From an uncultured Bacilli bacterium (lineage in GTDB: Bacteria; Bacillota_I; Bacilli_A; RF39; UBA660): DNA of 18,195 nt. The stretch is taken from NCBI GenBank assembly GCA_944373065.1, contig CALWAJ010000016.1:1-18195 (forward strand), given 5' to 3'. Shown in pieces: positions 4,954 through 13,021 of this stretch. Below the pieces are notes generated by a model. That model saw only the letters and a program-made list of their open reading frames with translations, did not search any database and was not told the origin of the DNA. Numbering within the stretch: the stretch's first letter is position 1; each line of letters opens with the position of its first letter. Position numbers and translations under genes: made by a program.

Positions 4954-6067
4954 GCGTATTAAAGAAGCTGTTCTTATTATTGTATCTTTTGTAATTGGTG
5001 GTGTTTTAACTTTTGCTGTGTTAGGAGGAGAAGGATTCCTTAATAGGAATACGACAACTTCTTCTAGTGGGCTAACATGTAGTGCTGCTGATTGTACAAA
5101 AGTTGTTGTTGATGAATCTGGTATTAGTGAAGCTGTAGAAAAAGTTTATGATGGGGTTTTGATGGTTAGAAATTATCAAAATAATGAAGTAGCTTCAACG
5201 GGTACAGGTTTTGTATATAAAATAGATGGTGATGATGCTTATGTTATGACTAATCAACATGTAGTAGATGGTGCTGATAAAGTTACTTTAATTACTTCTA
5301 ATGATGAAGAAATTGATGGAGAAGTGTTAGGGGGAGATTCATATGTTGATATTGCTGTTATTAAAACTAAAAAGACGGATGGTTTAATAGCACTTCAACT
5401 TGGTAATAGTGAAAATGCTAAATTAGGTGATTTAGTCTTTACTATTGGTAATCCTTTAGGATATGAGTATAGAGGAAGTGTGGCGACAGGTCATTTAGCT
5501 GGAAAAGATAGATTAGTTAGTGTTAGTACTGATAGTTCTACTGCTGGTAGTGATTGGGTTATGAAAGTATTACAGACTGATGCTGCTATTAATCCTGGAA
5601 ATAGTGGTGGACCTTTAATGAATGCTAATGGAGAAGTAATTGGTGTTATTTCAATGAAACTTGTACAAACAGAAGTAGAGGGTATGGGATTTGCTATTCC
5701 AATAGAATATATTAATAGTAAGATTGAGACTCTTGAAAAAGGTGAGAAAATTGAATGGCCACTTCTTGGTGTTTCTATGATTAATGTTAGTGATGCTAAA
5801 AACTCTTATAGATATAATTTTGATATTCCAAAAGATATAGATAGTGGTGTAGTAGTTGCTGGTATTGAAAGTGGAAGTGGAGCTGCTTCTTCAGACTTAA
5901 AAGAAGGGGATATTATAACTAAAATAGATGGTGTTGAAGTAGAAGATTCAGCTTATTTAAGATATGAGCTTTACAAACATTCAGTTGGTGATACAATAGA
6001 GATAACTTATATTCGTGATGGAAAAGAACATACGACAAAAGTAGTATTAAGTAAAAATAATAGTTAG
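4943..6067 (+). CDS. htrA: HtrA/DegP-like membrane-anchored serine protease with PDZ domain
   Basis: 374 residues from ATG 4943, with GAGGAGTG 6-7 nt upstream; the in-frame TTG at 4925 has no site. One membrane segment (about 9-28) is followed by a short Ser/Thr linker with a Cys pair (C46, C51). The trypsin-like domain carries the triad H106 (TNQHVVDG), D136 (YVDIAVIK) and S221 (NPGNSGGPL). A PDZ domain spans about 270-370 (GVVVAGIESGSGAASSDLKEGDIITKIDG). The topology places the protease outside the membrane, where HtrA proteins degrade or refold damaged envelope proteins. It is smaller than most B. subtilis HtrA proteins because the cytoplasmic tail is minimal. The start lies inside the end of the Abi gene; a further unknown gene follows after 23 nt. 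Confidence 0.93.
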   Translation: MKNERIKEAVLIIVSFVIGGVLTFAVLGGEGFLNRNTTTSSSGLTCSAADCTKVVVDESGISEAVEKVYDGVLMVRNYQNNEVASTGTGFVYKIDGDDAYVMTNQHVVDGADKVTLITSNDEEIDGEVLGGDSYVDIAVIKTKKTDGLIALQLGNSENAKLGDLVFTIGNPLGYEYRGSVATGHLAGKDRLVSVSTDSSTAGSDWVMKVLQTDAAINPGNSGGPLMNANGEVIGVISMKLVQTEVEGMGFAIPIEYINSKIETLEKGEKIEWPLLGVSMINVSDAKNSYRYNFDIPKDIDSGVVVAGIESGSGAASSDLKEGDIITKIDGVEVEDSAYLRYELYKHSVGDTIEITYIRDGKEHTTKVVLSKNNS

Positions 6068-6090
6068 TAATTAATGGGAGTGCGGTTGAA

Positions 6091-6765
6091 ATGATAAATA
6101 AGAATGAAGTCGTTGTTTATCTTGAAAACGATGGAAAATTAGTAAGATATGATGTTAGCTATGATAAAGATAAGATAATGTCTTATATAAATAATAAAAT
6201 AGAACAATTAGGGGAAAAATGTGAAAAGAAAAATATCTTTTCATCCTCTTTTTGTGTTTTTAATGACAAAAGATGTGAGTTCTTTGATGGTAATTTAAAT
6301 AAATGTTTTTTATATAGTGAAGAGAAATCTATGATTAAAGATGTGTTGGAATCTTTAAAAATAAGAAAAAAGTGTTTAGATTTATTTATCATTGATAGAA
6401 AAATTGTACTTGATTATATGTACTCTAGAGTTTTATGCGATAAAAATTTTGAAAATTTTATAGAAGAAAAATATATTGCTTCTTTAGATTTTTATAAATT
6501 AATTGATTGGTTAGGCGATGAAAACTTAGATAATTTTCTTAATTATTTTCACTTTAATAAGTCATATTATTTTGATTATAATAATATACAAGAAGGAATT
6601 TCTGATGGTTTTGATTATGCTGAGAAGTTTTATATTAAGTGTTATGGTGGACTTCCTTCTAAAGTTTTTATTAATGCAAAAAAAGAAGTTTTGAATTATT
6701 CAAAACTTGAGTTTGAGGAAAATATTAGACTAGCTAGAGAAAATACTAAAGTTTTGAGACTTTGA
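6091..6765 (+). CDS. Unknown protein, 224 aa, with a cysteine cluster
   Basis: Not recognised. GGGAG (6076-6080) lies 10 nt before ATG 6091, and the gap to htrA is 23 nt, so it probably belongs to the Abi-htrA transcript. The N-terminal 30 residues look like a small beta-rich start (VVVYLENDGKLVRYDVSYDK). Four cysteines at 44, 55, 62 and 72 (EKC, SFC, RCEFFDG, NKC) could bind a metal but match no known finger. A YYGG-like stretch (KCYGGLPSKVF) lies near 184-194. No signal peptide or membrane helix is seen. The last 20 bases overlap the 3' end of the convergent NrdD-paralogue gene, so there is no room for a terminator between them. Confidence 0.75.
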   Translation: MINKNEVVVYLENDGKLVRYDVSYDKDKIMSYINNKIEQLGEKCEKKNIFSSSFCVFNDKRCEFFDGNLNKCFLYSEEKSMIKDVLESLKIRKKCLDLFIIDRKIVLDYMYSRVLCDKNFENFIEEKYIASLDFYKLIDWLGDENLDNFLNYFHFNKSYYFDYNNIQEGISDGFDYAEKFYIKCYGGLPSKVFINAKKEVLNYSKLEFEENIRLARENTKVLRL

Positions 6766-8740
6766 TAGCTCCTAATCCATTATTACTAGCTTCAAGAATT
6801 AGATTATCTAATTCTTTTTTTGTTTTTATTTTTGCCTTATAAATAGCACCGCCACGACATTTTTTGTGTAAAAAACTTATATCTTTTAGATTTTCACTAT
6901 AGTCATTAGCATTAGAGTAAGTAGCTTTATCTGTAATATTTTTTAATTTACCATAAATAGCAGTATCTTGTTTTTTAAATTCTTTACTAATTTCTTCTTT
7001 TATAGTTGTGGATAAAACAAAATTTAAATTATTATCTTCATTTAGTTTTTCTATTTTTTTATTCATATATTTTAGGATATCTTTAGCAATTTCTTGATGT
7101 TTATTTATATCTTTTTCTAGAGCATAGACAGTTTCTTTTAGACCACAGAAATTTATTGTTAAGTTTCCATGTTTTAGTAACTTTCTTAAACGGTCATTTT
7201 CTTTTAATTTATCACCATCATACCATAATCCGTTTTTATATAGATAAGGAAAATTTGTATTTTTTGTTTTACAATCTATTTCAAATCTTGTTAAAAGAGC
7301 TTCTTTAGCTATATTAATTAAATTATCTAAATCTTGATAGAACTTTCTAATATTACTTGTTTTATTTGTTAGATAGCTATTTTTAAGAGCAATTCTTGTA
7401 ATATTTATAGCACAACTTGTAATGTTACCTTTTCCAGATGTTAATTTCTTTAAAGCAGTTGTTTCATCTTCAATAACACGTTCTCCATCATGAAAATAAC
7501 ATACTTCTTCATCTTTTAGGTTATTAAAGGAAGTATCTAAGAAAGTATAGTTAAAATTATTTCTTTCTAAATTTTTTAATTTATATTTTTCTAAGAGGTT
7601 AAAATTAGGATCTTTTTCCTTCTTATTTATTTTATCTTTTACTTTAAAATAATAATTTATATTTTTAGAATCTATACTGGCTTTAATAATACTTTCAATT
7701 ATTAGTTGTCCAAGTAGAGTAGTAGAACTTCCAAAATTAATACTGATATTTGTAAATATTAATTCATTAAAGAAAATATTTAAGTTATCAATCAATAATT
7801 TTTCTGTATCTAGTAAAGCTTGTTTTCTTATTAATTCAAAATTACTTTTTAATTCTTGAGATGACTTGTAATAATTACTAAAAATTTCATCTTCTAATGA
7901 TGTTATATTATTTATTTCTTCATCTAATTCATCTTTGTTGATAAAATTTGCTATACCGCTAGTTTTTAAATATATATTTAAGTTATTTTTTAATACCTTT
8001 TTATAGTTATTTAAAGTAATTTCTTCTAAATCTTTATCAAATGTTCCTAGACAAATAGAGCCATATATTTCTTTACTTAAATTATATAATAATATTTTTA
8101 AATTGCTGAGAAAATCTAAAATTGTATTTTTTTCCATTAGTTTTTCTCTAATTTCTTTATTATTTTCAAATAAGTCAATTAAACTTATTTCTAAACTATC
8201 TATTTCTCCTGTTGTCATAGTTTCAAGGGAATCAAGATAAATTGACCCACTTTCTTGAAATCTTACGATTTTACTATCTAAAAGATAGGCTTTGGCGAAT
8301 TCACTGGAAATTATTTTTCCAAAGTGAATTAGAGTTGATTCTTCTTGAGATTCTTTATTTATGTTTTCTAGTCCTAATAATTCAAGAGCTTTTAAAAATT
8401 TGTGTTGTTGTTTTATAACAAAAGTTTTTCTAGATGTGTTTCTTTTTTCACGATAGTTTTTAAAAGCTTCATAAACATCAGTAAATTTTTCTTCTTTTAA
8501 AATCAATTCAATTATATCCTGAATATTTTCAATATTTATTGTTTTTCTATTTGTATATTCTTTTTCAATTTTTTTTAAAACTTTGGAATATATTTTATTT
8601 ACATCTTCATCTTTATAAGGTATATCAAGGGAATCGAAAGCTTTTTGAATAGCGATTGCTATTTTTTCTCCTTGGAAAGATGTTCTTTGACCACTTCTCT
8701 TTACGACAACTAAAGTGTCAAATAAATTATTATTTGTCAT
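6746..8740 (-). CDS. Degenerate NrdD paralogue with ATP cone, no glycyl-radical domain
   Basis: 664 residues. An ATP cone (about 11-104, VVVKRSGQRTSFQGEKI) is followed by a body collinear with class III ribonucleotide reductase. GNITSCAINITRIALK (438-453) corresponds to GSIGVVTINLPRIAYL of the NrdD at 9733. GNLTINFCGLKETVYALE (525-542) and ATYSNANDYS (607-616) also match. The active-site Cys loop (GYCAGWS in NrdD) is replaced by GEIDSLE; C414 may correspond to the other active-site Cys. The protein stops at the strand just before the zinc finger, so the Zn site and the RxxGY glycyl-radical loop are absent. It cannot be a self-sufficient reductase. A regulatory or partner role with NrdD is possible. 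It diverges from nrdG-nrdD. Confidence 0.8.
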   Translation of the reverse strand: MTNNNLFDTLVVVKRSGQRTSFQGEKIAIAIQKAFDSLDIPYKDEDVNKIYSKVLKKIEKEYTNRKTINIENIQDIIELILKEEKFTDVYEAFKNYREKRNTSRKTFVIKQQHKFLKALELLGLENINKESQEESTLIHFGKIISSEFAKAYLLDSKIVRFQESGSIYLDSLETMTTGEIDSLEISLIDLFENNKEIREKLMEKNTILDFLSNLKILLYNLSKEIYGSICLGTFDKDLEEITLNNYKKVLKNNLNIYLKTSGIANFINKDELDEEINNITSLEDEIFSNYYKSSQELKSNFELIRKQALLDTEKLLIDNLNIFFNELIFTNISINFGSSTTLLGQLIIESIIKASIDSKNINYYFKVKDKINKKEKDPNFNLLEKYKLKNLERNNFNYTFLDTSFNNLKDEEVCYFHDGERVIEDETTALKKLTSGKGNITSCAINITRIALKNSYLTNKTSNIRKFYQDLDNLINIAKEALLTRFEIDCKTKNTNFPYLYKNGLWYDGDKLKENDRLRKLLKHGNLTINFCGLKETVYALEKDINKHQEIAKDILKYMNKKIEKLNEDNNLNFVLSTTIKEEISKEFKKQDTAIYGKLKNITDKATYSNANDYSENLKDISFLHKKCRGGAIYKAKIKTKKELDNLILEASNNGLGAIKVSKL

Positions 8741-8770
8741 TTTTTTAACCTCATTTCTTCTTATGTTTTA

Positions 8771-8799
8771 ATTATAGCTTTAAAATCGTATAAAATCAA
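8771..8799 (-). promoter_or_regulatory. Promoter of the NrdD paralogue
   Basis: On the minus strand: TTGATT (rc of 8794-8799), exactly 17 nt, then consensus TATAAT (rc of 8771-8776). Transcription would start near 8764, giving a leader of about 24 nt with GAGGTT as ribosome site (rc of 8747-8752). Confidence 0.65.
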
Positions 8800-9031
8800 T
8801 ATTTTACTAGAAAAAATATAAAAAATACTAAAAAAAACATTTTATTTCTTTTAGAATATAAAACGAAATATTTCTTTATTTATCAATGTTTTTTTACTCT
8901 TTTAATCGCTTTTTTAAATTTATGTTTTTTTTAATAACTTTTTGTGTAAAGTTAAAACTTTTTTTGAAAAAACTATTTATTTTTTTAAAAAAATACTTAT
9001 AATTGTTTTTGTAAGATAAAGGAGGTGTGTT
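8800..9031. other. Very AT-rich divergent intergenic region before nrdG
   Basis: No gene, tRNA or clear operator seen; mostly A and T runs. A TATAAT at 8998-9003, with weak TTTATT at 8976-8981 (16-nt spacing) as -35, is the likely nrdG promoter. A TTGAAA at 8964-8969 is too far away (28 nt). No NrdR-box-like pair was recognised by eye. Confidence 0.4.
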
Positions 9032-9724
9032 ATGGAAATTGGGGGATTTCAAAAAGTTACTTTATTAGATTTTCCAACAAAAATTGCTTGTATTGTTTTC
9101 ACAAAAGGCTGTAATTTTAAATGCCCTTATTGTCAAAATGGTTCTTTAGTCTTAAATACTGAAGATGGTGACCTTATTGACTTAGAAGAAATATTTTCTT
9201 ATTTAGAGAAAAGAAAAAAAGTTTTGGATGGAGTTTGTATCAGTGGAGGTGAGCCTTTAATTCAGAAAAATATTAAAGAATTGCTTATTAAAATTAAAAG
9301 TATGGGCTTTTTAGTAAAGCTTGATACTAATGGTACTAACCCTATTACTTTAAAAGAGTTAATTGACCTTAAATTAGTTGATTACGTGGCAATGGATATT
9401 AAAAATAGTTTTTCTAAATACGATATTACAGTAGGTGGGGTTAATCCTTTTGTTGAAAATATTAAAAAGAGTATTGAAATATTAGAAGAGACTAATATTC
9501 CTCATGAATTTAGAACAACAATTGTTAAAGAATTGCATACAATTAACGATATTTTGGAAATTGGTAAAATGTTTTGTCCAAAAACTAAATATTATTTACA
9601 AAATTATGAAGAAAGTGACAATGTTATTAAAAAAGGAATGCATGGATTTTCTTCTTTAGAGTTAGAAAAAATAAAAAATAGTTTAAAAAAAATAATGCCT
9701 AATTTAATTATTAGGGGAATATAG
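9032..9724 (+). CDS. nrdG: Anaerobic ribonucleotide reductase activating protein (radical SAM, NrdG type)
   Basis: 230 residues starting GGFQKVTLLDFP, as in the NrdG2-type activases, which are longer than the E. coli NrdG. The radical-SAM cysteines are C27, C31 and C34 (GCNFKCPYCQN), followed by SGGEPLIQ (71-78) for SAM binding and YVAMDIKNSFSKY further on. It uses a [4Fe-4S] cluster and S-adenosylmethionine to place the glycyl radical on NrdD, encoded 8 nt downstream. A strong AAGGAGGTG site (9019-9027) precedes the ATG. It is cytoplasmic, oxygen-sensitive and consistent with anaerobic dNTP synthesis. The same family includes other glycyl-radical activases, but the adjacent nrdD settles the partner. 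Confidence 0.93.
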   Translation: MEIGGFQKVTLLDFPTKIACIVFTKGCNFKCPYCQNGSLVLNTEDGDLIDLEEIFSYLEKRKKVLDGVCISGGEPLIQKNIKELLIKIKSMGFLVKLDTNGTNPITLKELIDLKLVDYVAMDIKNSFSKYDITVGGVNPFVENIKKSIEILEETNIPHEFRTTIVKELHTINDILEIGKMFCPKTKYYLQNYEESDNVIKKGMHGFSSLELEKIKNSLKKIMPNLIIRGI

Positions 9725-9732
9725 GAGGAGTT

Positions 9733-12075
9733 ATGTATAAAGTTAGAAAAAGAAATGGAAAAATAGTTTCATTTGATTTAGGTAAAATTAGAAAGGCAAT
9801 AAAAAAGGCTTTTGAAGCGTGTGATTGTAATTATGATGATGATATTTTAGATTTTTTAGCTTTGAAAGTTTCTGCTGATTTTGAAAATAAAATAATAGAT
9901 AATATTATTGATGTTAAAGATATTCAGGAAAGTGTTGAGAGTGTATTAAATAAAGGTGGATATAATGAAGTATCTAAAGCTTATAATTCATATCATAATA
10001 AATATGAGAAAAATACTAGTAATACTTTGCTTGATTATAAAAAATTAGTTGATGATTATTTACAAGTTAATGATTGGCGTGTTAAAGAGAATGCTACTGT
10101 TACATATTCAATAGGGGGACTTATTTTGAATAATTCAGGAGCAGTTACAGCGAATTATTGGCTAAGTCTTTATGATAAAGAGATTGATAATGCTCATCGT
10201 AATGGTGATATTCATTTGCATGATTTATCAATGCTTACTGGTTATTGTGCGGGATGGAGTTTAAAACAACTTATTAAAGAAGGGTTAGGTGGTGTTCCTG
10301 GAAAAATTACATCATCTCCTGCTAAACATTTATCTACTTTGTGTAATCAAATGGTTAATTTCTTAGGAATATTACAAAATGAATGGGCAGGAGCGCAGGC
10401 TTTCTCTTCATTTGATACTTATCTTGCTCCTTTTGTAAAAGCAGATAATCTTTCTTATAAAGAAGTAAAACAAGCGATACAATCTTTTGTTTATGGTGTA
10501 AATACTCCTAGTCGTTGGGGAACACAAGCACCATTTACTAATATTACTCTTGATTGGACAGTTCCTAATGATTTAGCAGAGTTACCTGCAATTGTGGGAG
10601 GAGTAGAGCAAGATTTTCTTTATAAAGATTGTCAAAAAGAGATGGATATGGTTAATAAGGCTTTCATTGAAATTATGATTGAAGGAGATGCCAATGGAAG
10701 AGGCTTTCAATATCCAATTCCAACTTATTCTATTACTAAAGATTTTGATTTTAGTGAAACAGAAAATAATAAACTTCTTTTTGAAATGACTGCTAAATAT
10801 GGAATACCATACTTTTCAAATTATATTAATAGTGATATGGAACCTAGTGATGTTAGAAGTATGTGTTGTAGGCTTAGACTTGATTTAAGAGAACTTAGAA
10901 AAAAATCAGGTGGATATTTTGGAAGTGGAGAAAGTACAGGTTCTATTGGGGTCGTGACAATTAATTTACCTAGAATTGCTTATCTTGCTAAAGATAAAGA
11001 AGATTTTTATAAAAGATTAGAGAAAATGATGGATATAGCGGCTAGGTCATTAAAAATTAAAAGAGATATTTTAACAAAACTTCTTGATAATGGATTATAT
11101 CCATATACTAAGAGATATTTAGGAAACTTTAATAATCATTTTTCAACAATAGGTCTTATTGGAATGAATGAAGTGGGATTAAATGCTAAGTGGTTAAAAG
11201 CAGATTTAACTCATAAAAAGACACAAGAATTTGCTAAAGATGTTCTTAACTTTATGAGAAATAAACTTAGTGATTATCAAGAAAAATATGGTGATTTATA
11301 TAATTTGGAAGCGACACCTGCTGAATCTACTACTTATAGATTTGCTAAGATGGATAAAGCGAAATATCCTGATATTATAACAGCTGCTAAAGAAGGAGAA
11401 ACACCTTTTTATACAAATAGTTCTCATTTACCTGTTGGATATACTAGTGATTTGTTTGAAGCTTTAGATATTCAAGATGATTTGCAAACCCTTTATACTT
11501 CAGGAACTGTTTTCCATGTGTTCTTAGGAGAGAGAATGGATTCATGGCAAGCTTGTGCTTCTTTAGTTAAGAAAATTGCTGAGAATTATAAGTTACCTTA
11601 CTATACAATTTCTCCTACTTATTCTATATGTAGAGAACATGGATATTTAAATGGAGAAGTAAAGAAATGTCCATATTGCGGAGCTGATACAGAAGTATAT
11701 AGTAGAATTACTGGATATTATCGTCCGGTGGCAAATTGGAATGATGGAAAAATAGAAGAATATAAACATCGTAAAACTTATGATTTAGAGAATTCTAATT
11801 TAAAGTGTTCACAAGATAAAGAAGAGAAAAATGATAATAAAATAATCTTAGTTAAAACTTCTACTTGTCCTAATTGTAAGATGGCAGAGACTTTGTTAGA
11901 TAAAGAGAAAGTTGTATATGAAAAGCTAGATGCTAATCTTAATAAAGAATTTTGTGAGGAATATGGAATTAAACAAGCGCCAACATTAGTTATCTTTAAT
12001 AAAGATAAAGTTAAGAAGATTACTAATATTTCTAATATAAAGAAATATTTAAAGGAAACTTATCAAAATGTATGA
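9733..12075 (+). CDS. nrdD: Class III (anaerobic) ribonucleotide reductase with fused glutaredoxin-like domain
   Basis: 780 residues. Order: ATP cone (1-90), the catalytic barrel with C172 (LTGYCAGWSL) and C378/C379 (RSMCCRLRLD), zinc finger C633/H636/C646/C649 (CREHG...CPYCG), glycyl-radical loop RITGYYRPV with G661, then a linker (about 685-702). Last comes an extra domain (703-780) with ILVKTSTCPNCKMAETLL (C712, C715) and QAPTLVIF, a glutaredoxin/NrdH-like fold including the cis-proline. Typical NrdD ends soon after the glycyl loop, so the last ~90 residues are an added reductant domain. It reduces ribonucleoside triphosphates anaerobically; the fused dithiol probably supplies or relays electrons. 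TAGGAGGAG precedes the ATG; the end overlaps the next gene by 8 nt. Confidence 0.96.
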   Translation: MYKVRKRNGKIVSFDLGKIRKAIKKAFEACDCNYDDDILDFLALKVSADFENKIIDNIIDVKDIQESVESVLNKGGYNEVSKAYNSYHNKYEKNTSNTLLDYKKLVDDYLQVNDWRVKENATVTYSIGGLILNNSGAVTANYWLSLYDKEIDNAHRNGDIHLHDLSMLTGYCAGWSLKQLIKEGLGGVPGKITSSPAKHLSTLCNQMVNFLGILQNEWAGAQAFSSFDTYLAPFVKADNLSYKEVKQAIQSFVYGVNTPSRWGTQAPFTNITLDWTVPNDLAELPAIVGGVEQDFLYKDCQKEMDMVNKAFIEIMIEGDANGRGFQYPIPTYSITKDFDFSETENNKLLFEMTAKYGIPYFSNYINSDMEPSDVRSMCCRLRLDLRELRKKSGGYFGSGESTGSIGVVTINLPRIAYLAKDKEDFYKRLEKMMDIAARSLKIKRDILTKLLDNGLYPYTKRYLGNFNNHFSTIGLIGMNEVGLNAKWLKADLTHKKTQEFAKDVLNFMRNKLSDYQEKYGDLYNLEATPAESTTYRFAKMDKAKYPDIITAAKEGETPFYTNSSHLPVGYTSDLFEALDIQDDLQTLYTSGTVFHVFLGERMDSWQACASLVKKIAENYKLPYYTISPTYSICREHGYLNGEVKKCPYCGADTEVYSRITGYYRPVANWNDGKIEEYKHRKTYDLENSNLKCSQDKEEKNDNKIILVKTSTCPNCKMAETLLDKEKVVYEKLDANLNKEFCEEYGIKQAPTLVIFNKDKVKKITNISNIKKYLKETYQNV

Positions 12076-12955
12076 TGTAATAATAATTGGTGGTGGTCCA
12101 GCGGGATTAACTTCAGCATTATATTTATTACGTGCTGATAAAAAAGTGTTAATTCTTGAAAAAGAAAATATTGGTGGACAGATAACTAGTTCTTCTAAAG
12201 TTGCTAATTATCCAGGATTTGGAGAAATTAGTGGAATGGAACTTATGGATAATTTATATAATCAAGTTGTTAATTTGGGAGGAGAGGTTGCTTTAGAAGA
12301 AGCTTTAAAGATTGATGATGACAATACTGTAATTACAGATTGTGGTAAGTATAAAGCTAAGGCGATTATTCTTGCAGTTGGTTCTAAAAATAAAGTATTA
12401 GGAATAGAAAGAGAAGAAGAGTTTGTCGGTAGAGGTATTTCTTTTTGTGTCAGTTGTGATGGTGCTTTTTATCAAGGAAAGACGGTAGCAGTTGTAGGAG
12501 GGGGAAATAGTGCTATTTCTGAAACTTTGAGTTTAGCAGATATATGTAGAAAAGTATATATTATTCAAAAAGAAGATAATTTAACTTGTGAAGAGGTGTT
12601 AAAAGAGAAACTTAAAGTAAAAGATAATATTGAAATTTTGTATAATAGTGAAGTTGTTTCTTATTTAGGCGATAATGATATTAAGGGTATTGTAGTAAAA
12701 ACTATAGATGGGAAAATCAAATTAGATGTAGAGGGAATCTTTTTAGCAATAGGTCTTGTACCTAGTACTTCTTTTATAGCTGATTTACTTATGTTAGATA
12801 AAAACAATTATATTTTATCTGATGATACTCTTACTGATAAAACAGGTATATTTGTAGCAGGAGATTGTCGAAGTAAGAAATATAGACAACTTACAACCGC
12901 AGTTAGTGATGGAACAGTAGCAGCTTTAAATGCTATTAACTATTTAAATAATTGA
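12068..12955 (+). CDS. trxB: Thioredoxin reductase-like flavoprotein
   Basis: 295 residues, slightly shorter than usual TrxB (about 305-320). FAD site GGGPAG (8-13), redox pair C127/C130 (FCVSCDGAF), nucleotide-binding GGGNSA (144-149) and the C-terminal FAD motif IFVAGDCR. The HRRxxFRA stretch that binds the NADPH 2'-phosphate is replaced by IQKEDNLTCEE, so NADPH preference is doubtful; NADH or another donor is possible. The start overlaps the nrdD end by 8 nt, and its likely substrate is the glutaredoxin-like domain fused to NrdD or a free thioredoxin. AAAGGAA (about 12051-12057), 10 nt upstream, is the only ribosome site, so translational coupling is expected. Confidence 0.9.
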   Translation: MYDVIIIGGGPAGLTSALYLLRADKKVLILEKENIGGQITSSSKVANYPGFGEISGMELMDNLYNQVVNLGGEVALEEALKIDDDNTVITDCGKYKAKAIILAVGSKNKVLGIEREEEFVGRGISFCVSCDGAFYQGKTVAVVGGGNSAISETLSLADICRKVYIIQKEDNLTCEEVLKEKLKVKDNIEILYNSEVVSYLGDNDIKGIVVKTIDGKIKLDVEGIFLAIGLVPSTSFIADLLMLDKNNYILSDDTLTDKTGIFVAGDCRSKKYRQLTTAVSDGTVAALNAINYLNN

Positions 12956-12979
12956 GAATTTATGTTTCTCTTTTATTTT
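12954..12979 (+). terminator. Terminator of the nrdG-nrdD-trxB operon
   Basis: GAGAA (12954-12958) and TTCTC (12966-12970) form a 5-bp stem with a 7-nt loop, followed directly by TTTTATTTT. It begins within the trxB stop codon. The stem is short but the position and T tract fit. Confidence 0.5.
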
Positions 12980-13021
12980 GAAAAAATTTATTGTATTATT
13001 AGTTTATAGGGGGGAATAATT

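Noticed and set aside
6183..6392. 69-codon open frame on the minus strand
   Set aside because: It lies wholly within the plus-strand gene 6091-6765, has no ribosome site, and its low-complexity Ser/Phe/Leu/Lys composition is what an AT-rich antisense frame gives.
8741..9031. NrdR boxes in the nrdD divergent region
   Set aside because: No pair of ACACWATATATWGTGT-like sites seen by eye; a matrix scan would be needed to be certain.
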